A stretch of 9,522 nucleotides of DNA, taken from assembly GCA_002712575.1 (NCBI GenBank), contig PATZ01000020.1, positions 4,504 to 14,025 on the forward strand, read 5' to 3'. The notes under the pieces were generated by a model. The model did not search any database. It worked only from the letters and a program-made list of their open reading frames with translations, and had not been told where the DNA came from. Position numbers and translations under genes: made by a program. Numbering within the stretch: position 1 is the first letter of the stretch; every line of letters begins with the position of its first letter. Shown piece after piece: positions 1 to 8,136 of the stretch. Origin of the DNA: Methanobacteriota archaeon. GTDB taxonomy: Archaea > Thermoplasmatota > Poseidoniia > Poseidoniales > Thalassarchaeaceae.

Positions 1-556
1 CAATAAAAGATATAGAATTATAATTTTGATTATCTGCAAAACTAATATTATTCCATCTTAAACTATCATAATGCCATATTATGCCGTTATGGCCTATTAT
101 GAAATATGAATCTATGGAAGATAAAGCAGCTCCTTTGATGTCTAGAGTTTTATCTGGAATATTTATTATATTCCAAGCACCATCTTGAACTTTATGTAAA
201 ACTGTTCCATTAGTTCCGGAAACCAATATTGTACCATCTAAATAATCTGATGTTGTCAAATCATTTTCTGTTATTGACTCCTTTTTTTCCCAACTATTTC
301 CTCCATCATTACTAGTAATAATAAGCCCTGATTCTCCAAAACCCCATATTTGATCATCTTCTGTTGAAACAATACTGAATATATCCTCATCAAAATCTGT
401 ATCTACTATTTCCCACCCACTTCTCAATCCAATTTGCCCATTAACCGTAGGTGAACCGATTATTAAAAAAATTATTAAGAAAATTAGTATATTTATTTTA
501 AAGGAATTTTTTTTAGAAATCTGACTTGTTTGAATTCCCCTAAACAAGATTCTCAC
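1..556 (-). CDS. Secreted BNR/Asp-box beta-propeller protein, N-terminal part (cut by left edge)
   Basis: A reading frame runs without a stop from a GTG at 554-556 to the left edge, giving 185 codons; the C-terminus is outside the window. Residues 15-20 are lysine-rich and residues 21-34 are a strongly hydrophobic run (INILIFLIIFLIIG). A small-residue region ending in VNGQ around residue 40 follows, so this is a likely signal peptide. Residues 82-89 (SNDGGNSW) match the Asp-box pattern S-x-D-x-G-x-x-W of BNR/sialidase-like and Ycf48/HCF136-like propellers. Two later segments, GTNGTVLHKVQDGAWN and GHNGIIWHYDSLRWN, repeat the G-x-N/S-G ... W blade pattern. It is probably an exported propeller of unknown ligand. 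The GTG is chosen because no in-frame ATG lies between the upstream stop (about 615) and the hydrophobic segment, and because a TATA-like element sits about 25 bases upstream. A TTG at 545-547 is an alternative. Confidence 0.72.
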   Translation of the reverse strand, partial: MRILFRGIQTSQISKKNSFKINILIFLIIFLIIGSPTVNGQIGLRSGWEIVDTDFDEDIFSIVSTEDDQIWGFGESGLIITSNDGGNSWEKKESITENDLTTSDYLDGTILVSGTNGTVLHKVQDGAWNIINIPDKTLDIKGAALSSIDSYFIIGHNGIIWHYDSLRWNNISFADNQNYNSISFI

Positions 557-575
557 TGTACTGGGATTAGTGCAT

Positions 576-586
576 AGAATATAGAA
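576..586 (-). promoter_or_regulatory. Candidate TATA box for the left-edge propeller gene
   Basis: On the minus strand this reads TTCTATATTCT, centred about 25 bases upstream of the GTG at 556. That is the usual archaeal distance from TATA box to transcription start, so the transcript could begin at or near the start codon (leaderless). No Shine-Dalgarno-like sequence precedes the GTG, which agrees. For the divergent purC I see only a weaker AT-rich candidate around 607-621 and no Shine-Dalgarno sequence. These are pattern-based inferences. Confidence 0.35.
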
Positions 587-661
587 CCCTCGCAAGTACA
601 AATCAGAAAATTATGAATATCTATCAGTAATGTTCATTTTGCTATTTCGTCTGACAGCAAT

Positions 662-1573
662 ATGGGCGAGTTACTGTACAAGGGAAAAGTGAAAGAAGTC
701 TGGAGCACCGAGTCTCCCGATGTGATAGAATTTAGATATACAAATCAAATCAGTGTCTTTGATCAAATCATACCAAGTCTTATACCAAGTAAGGGAGAAT
801 CGTTAAATCGCACCTCAGCACATTGGTTCAATCTAGTTGAAAAGGAGGGAATTTGTAAAACTCACGTAATTGAGGTAAATGCACCTGATAGAATTTTGGC
901 TCGTAAATTTGAAGTTATAAAAGAGCCAGGGGCTATCTCCAAAGATAAAGAAAATGTTTTCGTGCCCTTAGAAGTTATTTGTCGTCATTATCTTGCAGGA
1001 TCCGGTTGGAGAAGGTACGAGAGAGGAGATGCACCGGCAGAAGAATTTGGTTTTGAACCAGGAACTAAGTTGTTTGAAGGAATAAAATTACCAAAACCAT
1101 ATCTCGAAGTCTCAACAAAATTTGAAAAATTTGATCGTCTACTTGACAGAGCAGAAGCACTGTCCATATCTAATTTATCAGAAAACGAATTTGATTCTAT
1201 TCTTTCTATTGTTGTTAAGATTGATGAGATAATTAACAAAGAAGCGTTATCAAGAGGTTTGATCCATGTTGATGGTAAGAAAGAATTCGCGTTAGGAGAA
1301 GGTAGAGAGCCTGTTCTCGTGGACTCATTCGGGACTCTGGATGAAGATAGATGGTGGGATCTTGAAGCATACGAAAAAGGTGAGATTGTACAATTATCTA
1401 AGGAATTTGTCAGACAGCATTATCTAGATAGCGGACACCATGATGAATTATATAAGGCTAGAAAAGAAGGTTCAACAGAACCTCCAATACCCGAACTCCC
1501 CGAAAGCGTCATCAAGGAAACCACTGAATTATATGTGAACATGTTCGAACGTTTAACTGGTGCTGAGTTTTAA
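662..1573 (+). CDS. purC: Phosphoribosylaminoimidazole-succinocarboxamide (SAICAR) synthase
   Basis: The cytoplasmic enzyme joins CAIR and L-aspartate with ATP to give SAICAR, ADP and phosphate in de novo purine synthesis. The 303-residue length fits full-length members of the family. Visible motifs in order are: the N-terminal nucleotide-binding start YKGKVKEVW (residues 6-14); the family signature VPLEVICRHYLAGS (101-114); the STK segment (151-153) matching the PSTK region; HVDGKKEF (202-209) corresponding to the second signature (D-x-K-x-E-F); and DSFGTLDEDRWW (221-232), matching the conserved D-S/E-x-x-T-x-D-x-x-R-x-W block. ATG 662 is the first codon giving the conserved N-terminus. There is no clear ribosome binding site upstream. 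No other purine gene is present nearby. Its stop lies one base from the stop of the convergent gene on the other strand. The second signature has His202 and Lys207 where other members usually carry hydrophobic residues, but the key acidic and lysine residues are kept. Confidence 0.96.
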   Translation: MGELLYKGKVKEVWSTESPDVIEFRYTNQISVFDQIIPSLIPSKGESLNRTSAHWFNLVEKEGICKTHVIEVNAPDRILARKFEVIKEPGAISKDKENVFVPLEVICRHYLAGSGWRRYERGDAPAEEFGFEPGTKLFEGIKLPKPYLEVSTKFEKFDRLLDRAEALSISNLSENEFDSILSIVVKIDEIINKEALSRGLIHVDGKKEFALGEGREPVLVDSFGTLDEDRWWDLEAYEKGEIVQLSKEFVRQHYLDSGHHDELYKARKEGSTEPPIPELPESVIKETTELYVNMFERLTGAEF

Positions 1574-1574
1574 T

Positions 1575-2189
1575 TTAGAAATGCTTCCTCATTAATATTC
1601 CACAAGATCGTCTTTCGGCCACTGTTAGAATCATCATCAAATGCCTTAGTATCTCTTGTACTCCTCCATCATATGGCTCATCTGCAGATATAGACCATTC
1701 ACTACTTTTTATTGTTTTTATAAGTTTAATAACATCTTCATAATTTAACCAACCCATCAATTCTAGTCCGCCTAAGCCTTTCTGAAATCCGGGATAGCCT
1801 AAACTTTCTTCAGATAAACCATTCATTAATTTAAATAACAATTCATGTAATTTATTACTTTCATCATCTAATGAAGTATATTGCAATAGGTATTTTATCG
1901 AATTTCCATCATCTGTAGGAAACCTACCAATTTTTTCTCTAATATTGTTTTTGCATAGCTGTTCCGGGGCGCCTCCTGATTCCTTCCAATCTAGTGATGC
2001 CACAAAAAGCATGGTTGCAGGATCAAATTTTGCCTTTTCTCCTTCAAGTAAATTAGGTAAGGCATTATTCATTTTGATAACATTCAATAAATCTTTATGT
2101 TTTCCTTCAATACTCTTTAGAATGGGTTGTATTAATTTGTTGGCATCCATTTTCATAGGGTCAAATGTATAGAATGCACTAGTCGCCAT
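1575..2189 (-). CDS. Hypothetical protein, 204 residues, downstream of the giant surface protein gene
   Basis: I do not recognise this protein. It begins MATSAFYTFDPMKMDANKL and ends ERRSCGILMRKHF. It has no signal peptide and no clear transmembrane segment, so it is probably cytoplasmic. The composition is mixed and mostly helix-like, with three tryptophans, two cysteines, a glycine-rich stretch (YPGFQKGLGGLELMGW) and a C-terminal amphipathic segment ending in a basic tail. ATG 2189 is preferred; a TTG two codons upstream (2195) would add two residues. A weak purine-rich GGAA lies at about 2208-2212 on this strand. It starts 23 bases after the stop of the giant surface protein gene on the same strand, so the two are probably co-transcribed, which hints at a link but does not prove one. 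The frame is clean and has no plausible rival on the opposite strand. Its stop lies one base from that of purC. Confidence 0.75.
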   Translation of the reverse strand: MATSAFYTFDPMKMDANKLIQPILKSIEGKHKDLLNVIKMNNALPNLLEGEKAKFDPATMLFVASLDWKESGGAPEQLCKNNIREKIGRFPTDDGNSIKYLLQYTSLDDESNKLHELLFKLMNGLSEESLGYPGFQKGLGGLELMGWLNYEDVIKLIKTIKSSEWSISADEPYDGGVQEILRHLMMILTVAERRSCGILMRKHF

Positions 2190-2212
2190 AATCAATCAAA
2201 CTCAATTAATTC

Positions 2213-5200
2213 CTATCTGTTATTTCGTCGTATACGTCTTAATCTACGCTCAAAATCATCTAATACTTCCTCTTCTATTTCTTCTTCTATTTCTTCTTCT
2301 ACTTTTAATTCTGTTTTTTGAATCTCTTCAATTCCTATATATTCATCATTGGCTTCATTTTCAGTGCTGACTTCGTTATCTTCTATAACTTCGTTTTTAT
2401 TAGTATTCTTTTGATTTTTCTCTGAATCAATTTTACTTTGTATTTTTTGCCTTGTCATTTCTTCAAATTCTTTCATCTCTCTACGATTCTTATTTATCCA
2501 TGCCAAGGAAGATGAAATTAAAATCACAACGGCCGCCGCCATAAAACTCTCAATTATGTTTATTTCTTCTTCACCAACCTCTCCTCCTGTCAATACCTTT
2601 CTTATCTCATTATCTCCTGGATTTGAATCTATATCCCAAGGGAAAAGACATTCGATTTTTATCACTATTTCTTCTCCATCAGCAATCTCCAAAGGCCTAT
2701 CAAATTTAGGCTTAGGAGTTAAAATTGATCTTGTACTCATATCTATTTTTTGTATAGATTGATAATCATCACTGCTCAGAGTTATTTTACAATCTGCATC
2801 AATAAGTTGCCCATGCCCAAATCTTTCTGCAGTTATCTCAATTATCTGATTATCACCTGTTCCAGATAAGGCAACAGAGGTTAAGCCAATGTTCCAATTA
2901 TATTTTCTTATTTCAAAATATTTCTCATCACTAGCCAATTCCCTTCCATAAGAATCAAATATTTTTATCGTCAATTTTCTCATTCCTGGTGATGGATCCC
3001 ATTCTTCTGAGCTGAGATTAATACTAAATTCCTCACTATTAACTCCTAAAGTGCCATAATATGAGTCTAATGAATAACCTCTATCGTCAATTAGTAATAC
3101 CAAAAAATCAAAAATCTCATTCCCTGATTCTATAGAACATGATGGCTGAATATTGGACAAGTCTCCTGAAATTTGACATGATACATTTCTGGAGATAGGT
3201 TGAAATATTTCCATCAAATAAGTCAAACTACTATTTTGATTAATTGTTAAATTCCCAAATCCACTTTTTAGAGAAGGAAAAAGCCATCCCTCTCCTGTCC
3301 AATCCAATGAGTTTCCATTTTCGTCCACAATTGTGGATTCGACGGATGTACCATGAATATTCAATATTGCACTATCTCCAATCAATACTGAAATCACTGG
3401 TGAACTGGACCAAGAGTACTCTTCATAACTCGTTTCAATCAATAATTCTTTTTGCTTACCTTGTTGATTTTGAGCAAGTATCCTTATAGTTTTTATATCT
3501 CCTGTCCAATTTTCAGAAGGAATTATTTCTAATGGCATCCCTATCTTCTGACCTGGTGAAATTACAATAATATTATTTCCACTCAACTCCCATCCTTCAG
3601 GAATACTTAGTATTTCTAATGAAATTGTGGTGGGACTATTTCCGGTATTTTCCAATATTATTAGAGATTTTCCTCCATCTTTTGATATTTGCCAAGGGCC
3701 ATGACTAATCATTTTGAAATCATTTATTTCTGCAACTCTTAGTGGCAATGTTACTTCAGAAACAGCACTTGCATCTCCTTCTCTAACTTTGACGTACAGC
3801 TCGACAGGATTTCCATACTGAGAATTATTTGATGGCGTAATGTTCAGAATCAGGGGAGCATTCATTCCTGGTGCTATCATCGGCATTTCATTTGGAGTTT
3901 CGATATTCCAACCATTTTCCCCAACAACCCATACTGACACATAAGGCCTAGTTTCCTTATTACCCATTTGCATTATAGTTAATTCAATTTCTGAGCCATT
4001 ATTATCTATTTCTAAATTTGTCCCTTCTGCCGAGACTTTCCAGCCCGGCTCATGATTAACTCCTAATTCATATGTGAATGTATCAATTTCTTCATCCATA
4101 GACATAGCTTTAATTGTAACAATCATTTTTGAACCCACTAATGCTCCTGAAGGTACGGTAGAGTTGACCTTTATTGACACAGTTTCGTTAATTTGGATAT
4201 CATTTTTTGAACCACCAATTGCAGACCATCCTGAAGAGTTATCTCCTTCTTCTAGAATGATTTCTGTATAAGTTTCTAAAACTAAATCATCAATCATATT
4301 ACCAACATTTTTAGCTATTACATCCACTTCAAATATTTCATTGGTTGAGATTGTATAAATTTCCTGTCCAAGATTGAGTCCATTTACATATGCATTAATT
4401 TCCCATTGATGATCCTGCTTTGCTTGAAGTTTGATTTTTTCGAAATCTTCAACATAGAGATCTCCCAAAGAGGACATAATTATTTTTATTTCTATATCTA
4501 CTCTAGCAGGTGTAGACTCAGGAATTGTAATCGTAATTGGTATAGTTCTAAGGCTACCTGCGCCCAATGTTATTGGATTATTGGAGAAGGTAACTAATAT
4601 TCCGGGATCTGAAGTTATATTCTCATTCAAAATTAATTGATGCGATAGATGATATGTGTCTTCCCCATTGCCCAAGTTTTCAAGTCTTAGCATTACAACT
4701 GATTCTTCATCAATTTCCGCAGATATTGGCATCTCAGATGGAGATATTACGGCTAAATTGGCTCTATATATTTGTAAAACTTCGAGCGAAAATTTCAGAT
4801 TAAAATTAGAAGAATCATCTGTATCGTGGAACTGATGAAATTTTGGAGGTGCATTATCTGGCAACTCCAAATAAATAGATCCGGAAACTCTAGAGCCCGG
4901 ACTTCCTGTAATACTAATTGTATTGGCAATTATTGAAATTTGCCCAGATGTGGTCCAGTTCCATTCTTGTTTTTGCATCCCCGAATCAACTAGTGACCAA
5001 TTTAGAATTCCTGTATCGTCCGGTAAATCTGCACTCATAACCCATTCTAAACCGTTGGAAGGAGTTGATCTTTGATGATTTATCTCTACAATCACTCCAG
5101 AAGCAACGAAAGTTAACGAAATTGTTTGACATATTTCTTCATCTCCGCTTCCAACACACATTGTTAACGGAGTGCTGACAGAATCTCCATAATTTGCATT

Positions 5201-7900
5201 ATTTGGGACTGTTAATCCAGCCGTCATTTCTTTTGATTCCCCAGGATCTAGAATAATTGCATTCTCCTTCACTCCTTCCGAATTAAATAACTCTAAATTA
5301 GATCCCCAATTCGTACTATCCCATGAAATTGCTATTTGATTTTCCTGAGCATTACCTACATTCTCTATAATCAACCACGCAGATGCCTTTTCTCCTATTA
5401 AGCCATAACCTTCACTAAAACTAGTGCCATCTGGCCCTCTTAGAGATAATCCTCTTGTTCTATTTGCTTCCACGGGCAGAGTCGATGAGACACTAATATT
5501 GCTATCACTATCAAGCATCAATTCTAGAGTTAAGAAACCCGAATCAGAACCCAACGCATCAATGGGCGCATTAATGGTTATTTCAGGATTCCATATTTCT
5601 CCTACTCCAATTTCCACTCCGGTTATTTGATTATAATCTGCCTCCCAACTCCATCCTTCTGGCAAGTTACTGGAATCGACAGTTAGACTCCAAGAACCTG
5701 CTAATCTACCTGTAGATCTTATTGTTGGTTTGGTAATGATATTTTCTCCTGGAGTTACTCTAACAGGTTCTGTTGATATTTCGAAGGATGCATTATAAGA
5801 TGGAACAATCATCAAACTCTTCCTTTGTATGTCATTATCATATCTTGTCTGAGAAATATTTTGATATGGATCTAATCTTAATTCAAACTTATGTTCCCCT
5901 AGTCCTCCAATCCATTCAACATCAAAACTATCAAATGAACCTGAGTCAGTAGGATTCACAGGCTTCAGGTTTTCCGATCTATATCTGCCAATTTCAACAC
6001 CATCAGCTAATAGTATTGCATCTACTCCTTCATCAGTCTCAACTGTGCCCGCATTCTCATAAAAGGCCGTTACAGTGACAACCTCTCCAGGTTCTGGTGC
6101 ATTGGGATTGAATTCTATACTTCTGCCATCAACTAGCGGCCTCACGTCTGGTTTACTCGTGGAAATAACCATATTACCTATTATTATGTCTAATGTTGCA
6201 TCCCCGTCAATATCTGCTAATGAGGGAGATGACCATGTCCTATAATCAAGCTCAATTTCATTCGTCCATTCTGTATTTATGGCTGAAGATGTCCCCTCTT
6301 CTCCATCAAATGCCCATAGTGATCTCCCAAATGCTACTAAAATATCTTGTTCATCTTCTCCGTCTATATCCATCCAAGTAACTGAACTAACTGCTATCTC
6401 ATCGTTGGGTGTCCCACTACTTTGTTCCAAGTCCCGATTCCATATTTGATTTGGAATAGATCCACCAACGTCATGACATCCTACTTCTCCATGTCTTGCA
6501 GTAGTAGTTTGCCACCAGGTTACCCAGCATACTCTATCATACACGCCATCTCCATCTGTATCTAGAGGAGTTGGAGGGGCATCAGCATAACCATTTTCAG
6601 CATTAAAAATCCATAGCTCATCTCCATCGCTAATTTCTAGCCCTCTATACTCAGCACCATCTGCTCCTGCAGAACCATCTGCATCGGTGGGTATGGTGAT
6701 TATCATTTCAGGCACATCATCTGAGTCTAGATTGGTAATTATTGGCCCTGGAAGTCTAATATGTGGGACATCATTATCTCCATCAAGATTATTCAGACTT
6801 AAACCTCCATCCCAACTGGAATCACCAGTATCAGATTCTATTTTCCAAACCCACATGCCTCCATTATTGGCTTCAATTGTGGTAAGCAAGACATATCCAG
6901 TCGAGTCATCTGTTTGAGCAAACGCAGGATCAGAAGGATGACTGCCTTTATCGAGATTTACTTGCCATAAAGGATTTGGAGAATTAGTTATCGGCAGAGG
7001 TAGTGCTAAAACTACAGGGTCATCAGTGATTTTATCGATTAACGAAAGAACCAGTTCTGCATCTCCATCTAAATCTAAATCGGCAAGTAATAATTGAGTA
7101 GTTGGATTATGGCCTCCAAATAAATTACTTGTATAAGGGCCTTCATTACTGGTAATTCTCAAATCTTCATCGCTCCATGTCCACAATAATTCTGATGAAT
7201 GACCATTTACTGACCATCCGGTTACGGAGCAGGTTAGTCTAGGAGACCAAACTTCAACAAAAACACTTCCTCCAGCATCATAAGCTACAATAATTTCTTG
7301 TTTTCCATCTTCATCAATATCAACTATTCCAGGAGATGTTTTTATTTTTTCTGTCGGCCCTAAATCCACCTGCCATGCAACATCTGCATCTTCTCCTTCT
7401 ATAATTTTTAGAATACTGTGATCCGTTCCTCCAAAATCTTCGGTTTGTATGATGATAATGAATAAAGAAGAATTACCACATCTTTCTTCTGCTTCCAAAC
7501 TTTTTGTAATAGAATTTTTGAAATCTCCTATTGGAGTTGCTAAGGAATCAGTACCAATGTCGTAACCTTCCAATTGCCAGTTTATTTCCGGGTCTATGAC
7601 AGATAACAATTCAGTTGCATTAATTGGTATATCAAAACCTGCTCCTCCTGATGGGCTATGAGTCGGAACATCGCCAATTCTATCACTAGTTCTCCCAAAT
7701 TGTGGCCACGGCTGATCACCGTCCATCCACACTTCAGAAGTACTATCTGAAGTATTTGACATTATTTCTAAACCTTCAATCGTATCTATATTTTTTTCGA
7801 AATAAAGTAATGGCGAAAGGGCAAGCATCATTACAATGAACAATGCAGTAAACATTTTTCGAATATCGCCAGAATGTCTCCTCAAAGCGCCCACTACCAT
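2213..7900 (-). CDS. Giant surface protein: FG-GAP/VCBS-like propeller, CARDB, tandem Ig-like modules, C-terminal membrane anchor
   Basis: This 1895-residue protein is predicted to be anchored in the membrane with nearly all of it outside the cell. Residues 6-15 are basic and 16-34 hydrophobic (MFTALFIVMMLALSPLLYF), a signal peptide or anchor. PWPQFGRTSDR near residue 64 resembles the start of PQQ/FG-GAP propellers. Calcium-loop-like motifs rich in Asp occur at about 194 (DIDEDGKQE), 274 (DLDLDGDAE), 390 (NLDSDDVPE), 447 (DTDGDGVYD), 511 (DIDGEDEQD) and 563 (DIDGDATLD), each followed by a hydrophobic strand, as in FG-GAP/VCBS blades. Residues about 584-697 form a CARDB-like domain. From about 700 to 1780 there are roughly nine Ig-like/NEW3-like modules, four carrying an E/K-N-x-G-N motif (846, 1074, 1197, 1417). 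A single transmembrane helix spans about 1781-1801, followed by a 92-residue charged tail with EEEI repeats and an Arg-rich end. Adhesion or binding of polymers is plausible but unproven. No enzyme active site was recognised. Met16 (ATG 7855) is an alternative start. Confidence 0.9.
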   Translation of the reverse strand: MVVGALRRHSGDIRKMFTALFIVMMLALSPLLYFEKNIDTIEGLEIMSNTSDSTSEVWMDGDQPWPQFGRTSDRIGDVPTHSPSGGAGFDIPINATELLSVIDPEINWQLEGYDIGTDSLATPIGDFKNSITKSLEAEERCGNSSLFIIIIQTEDFGGTDHSILKIIEGEDADVAWQVDLGPTEKIKTSPGIVDIDEDGKQEIIVAYDAGGSVFVEVWSPRLTCSVTGWSVNGHSSELLWTWSDEDLRITSNEGPYTSNLFGGHNPTTQLLLADLDLDGDAELVLSLIDKITDDPVVLALPLPITNSPNPLWQVNLDKGSHPSDPAFAQTDDSTGYVLLTTIEANNGGMWVWKIESDTGDSSWDGGLSLNNLDGDNDVPHIRLPGPIITNLDSDDVPEMIITIPTDADGSAGADGAEYRGLEISDGDELWIFNAENGYADAPPTPLDTDGDGVYDRVCWVTWWQTTTARHGEVGCHDVGGSIPNQIWNRDLEQSSGTPNDEIAVSSVTWMDIDGEDEQDILVAFGRSLWAFDGEEGTSSAINTEWTNEIELDYRTWSSPSLADIDGDATLDIIIGNMVISTSKPDVRPLVDGRSIEFNPNAPEPGEVVTVTAFYENAGTVETDEGVDAILLADGVEIGRYRSENLKPVNPTDSGSFDSFDVEWIGGLGEHKFELRLDPYQNISQTRYDNDIQRKSLMIVPSYNASFEISTEPVRVTPGENIITKPTIRSTGRLAGSWSLTVDSSNLPEGWSWEADYNQITGVEIGVGEIWNPEITINAPIDALGSDSGFLTLELMLDSDSNISVSSTLPVEANRTRGLSLRGPDGTSFSEGYGLIGEKASAWLIIENVGNAQENQIAISWDSTNWGSNLELFNSEGVKENAIILDPGESKEMTAGLTVPNNANYGDSVSTPLTMCVGSGDEEICQTISLTFVASGVIVEINHQRSTPSNGLEWVMSADLPDDTGILNWSLVDSGMQKQEWNWTTSGQISIIANTISITGSPGSRVSGSIYLELPDNAPPKFHQFHDTDDSSNFNLKFSLEVLQIYRANLAVISPSEMPISAEIDEESVVMLRLENLGNGEDTYHLSHQLILNENITSDPGILVTFSNNPITLGAGSLRTIPITITIPESTPARVDIEIKIIMSSLGDLYVEDFEKIKLQAKQDHQWEINAYVNGLNLGQEIYTISTNEIFEVDVIAKNVGNMIDDLVLETYTEIILEEGDNSSGWSAIGGSKNDIQINETVSIKVNSTVPSGALVGSKMIVTIKAMSMDEEIDTFTYELGVNHEPGWKVSAEGTNLEIDNNGSEIELTIMQMGNKETRPYVSVWVVGENGWNIETPNEMPMIAPGMNAPLILNITPSNNSQYGNPVELYVKVREGDASAVSEVTLPLRVAEINDFKMISHGPWQISKDGGKSLIILENTGNSPTTISLEILSIPEGWELSGNNIIVISPGQKIGMPLEIIPSENWTGDIKTIRILAQNQQGKQKELLIETSYEEYSWSSSPVISVLIGDSAILNIHGTSVESTIVDENGNSLDWTGEGWLFPSLKSGFGNLTINQNSSLTYLMEIFQPISRNVSCQISGDLSNIQPSCSIESGNEIFDFLVLLIDDRGYSLDSYYGTLGVNSEEFSINLSSEEWDPSPGMRKLTIKIFDSYGRELASDEKYFEIRKYNWNIGLTSVALSGTGDNQIIEITAERFGHGQLIDADCKITLSSDDYQSIQKIDMSTRSILTPKPKFDRPLEIADGEEIVIKIECLFPWDIDSNPGDNEIRKVLTGGEVGEEEINIIESFMAAAVVILISSSLAWINKNRREMKEFEEMTRQKIQSKIDSEKNQKNTNKNEVIEDNEVSTENEANDEYIGIEEIQKTELKVEEEIEEEIEEEVLDDFERRLRRIRRNNR
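2269..2304 (-). repeat. Three 12-base tandem units coding for the EEIEEEIEEEV tail
   Basis: Three adjacent 12-base units at 2269-2280, 2281-2292 and 2293-2304 have the plus-strand consensus CTTCTTCTATTT. The first and last units each differ from it at one position. On the minus strand they encode the acidic EEEI-type repeats just before the LDDFERRLRRIRR end of the giant protein. The unit is a multiple of three, so gain or loss of a copy would lengthen or shorten the cytoplasmic tail without a frameshift. Confidence 0.7.
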
Positions 7901-7945
7901 CAGGAATTAGCATGGGGTTGGAAATCTTCTTGAACATTCGCACTA

Positions 7946-7977
7946 AACGTACACTTAGGGGTACGTATGTGTACATT
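7946..7977. promoter_or_regulatory. Inverted repeat with GTAC cores between the giant gene and the rpoE1 operon
   Basis: The left arm AACGTACAC (7946-7954) pairs with the right arm GTGTACATT (7969-7977), eight of nine positions complementary, around a 14-base spacer. A third GTAC lies inside the spacer at 7961, so GTAC occurs at 7949, 7961 and 7971. The element lies about 46-77 bases upstream of the giant gene start and well upstream of rpoE1, where an operator for a dimeric regulator could sit. The spacing of two half-sites about two helical turns apart would suit that. No factor can be named, and a chance occurrence is possible. Confidence 0.3.
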
Positions 7978-8010
7978 ATTCAAAATGCCATCATCCCTTC
8001 TTTCCGTTGC

Positions 8011-8018
8011 GCTTATAC
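8011..8018 (+). promoter_or_regulatory. Candidate TATA box for the rpoE1-spt4-rps24e-rps27ae operon
   Basis: GCTTATAC resembles an archaeal TATA element (CTTATA) and stands in an otherwise GC-rich stretch. Initiation about 25 bases downstream would start the transcript near 8040, leaving a leader of roughly 105 bases before rpoE1. An AT-rich alternative lies at 7975-7985 (ATTATTCAAAA). The choice between them rests on pattern only. Confidence 0.3.
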
Positions 8019-8073
8019 GAGATGTGCCGGTCGCGAAGTCCAATTGACCTCTCCTCTAGAGGCGTAGCCGATG

Positions 8074-8101
8074 AGGGACGAGAGGATTTTCCTCTGTCTC
8101 T
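8074..8101 (+). promoter_or_regulatory. Strong hairpin in the 5' leader of rpoE1
   Basis: AGGGAC-G-AGAGGA (8074-8086) pairs with TCCTCTGTCTCT (8090-8101): twelve base pairs including one G-U, one bulged G at 8080, and a three-base loop (TTT). It ends 30 bases before the GGAGG ribosome binding site of rpoE1. Just upstream, 8053-8062 is the perfect palindrome CCTCTAGAGG, preceded by another CCTCT at 8048, so alternative pairings of CCTCT and AGAGG copies can be drawn. The downstream leader also has CAGAGGAAGGG at 8113-8123. The stretch 8001-8080 has 45 G or C of 80, far above the AT-rich surroundings. A regulatory leader or small RNA is possible; the role is unknown. Confidence 0.4.
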
Positions 8102-8131
8102 GTCGTACAAATCAGAGGAAGGGTCTAAATT

Positions 8132-8136
8132 GGAGG
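8132..8136 (+). promoter_or_regulatory. Ribosome binding site that fixes the rpoE1 start
   Basis: GGAGG lies nine bases upstream of ATG 8146, a good Shine-Dalgarno match at good spacing. It decides between this ATG and the in-frame ATG 75 bases upstream at 8071, whose product would carry a 25-residue extension that does not belong to the family. Confidence 0.8.

Noticed and set aside
988..1239. Minus-strand reading frame inside purC.
   Set aside because: It is a shadow of purC, whose motifs are complete.
1781..1895. Archaeosortase-type (PGF-CTERM) anchor at the C-terminus of the giant protein (these numbers are residues of that protein, not window positions).
   Set aside because: Such signals end within a few residues after the transmembrane helix. 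Here a 92-residue charged tail follows, and no PGF motif is seen before the helix.
1945..2172. Plus-strand reading frame opposite the small hypothetical gene.
   Set aside because: It is shorter than the minus-strand frame, has no ribosome binding site, and lies entirely within that frame.
7776..7976. Minus-strand reading frame of 66 codons overlapping the start of the giant gene.
   Set aside because: It lies mostly in another frame of the well-supported giant protein, shows no family features, and has no ribosome binding site.
7990..8080. tRNA gene in the GC-rich patch before rpoE1.
   Set aside because: On neither strand could I find a T-loop (GGTTCRANNCC-like), an acceptor stem and an anticodon arm in the right order.
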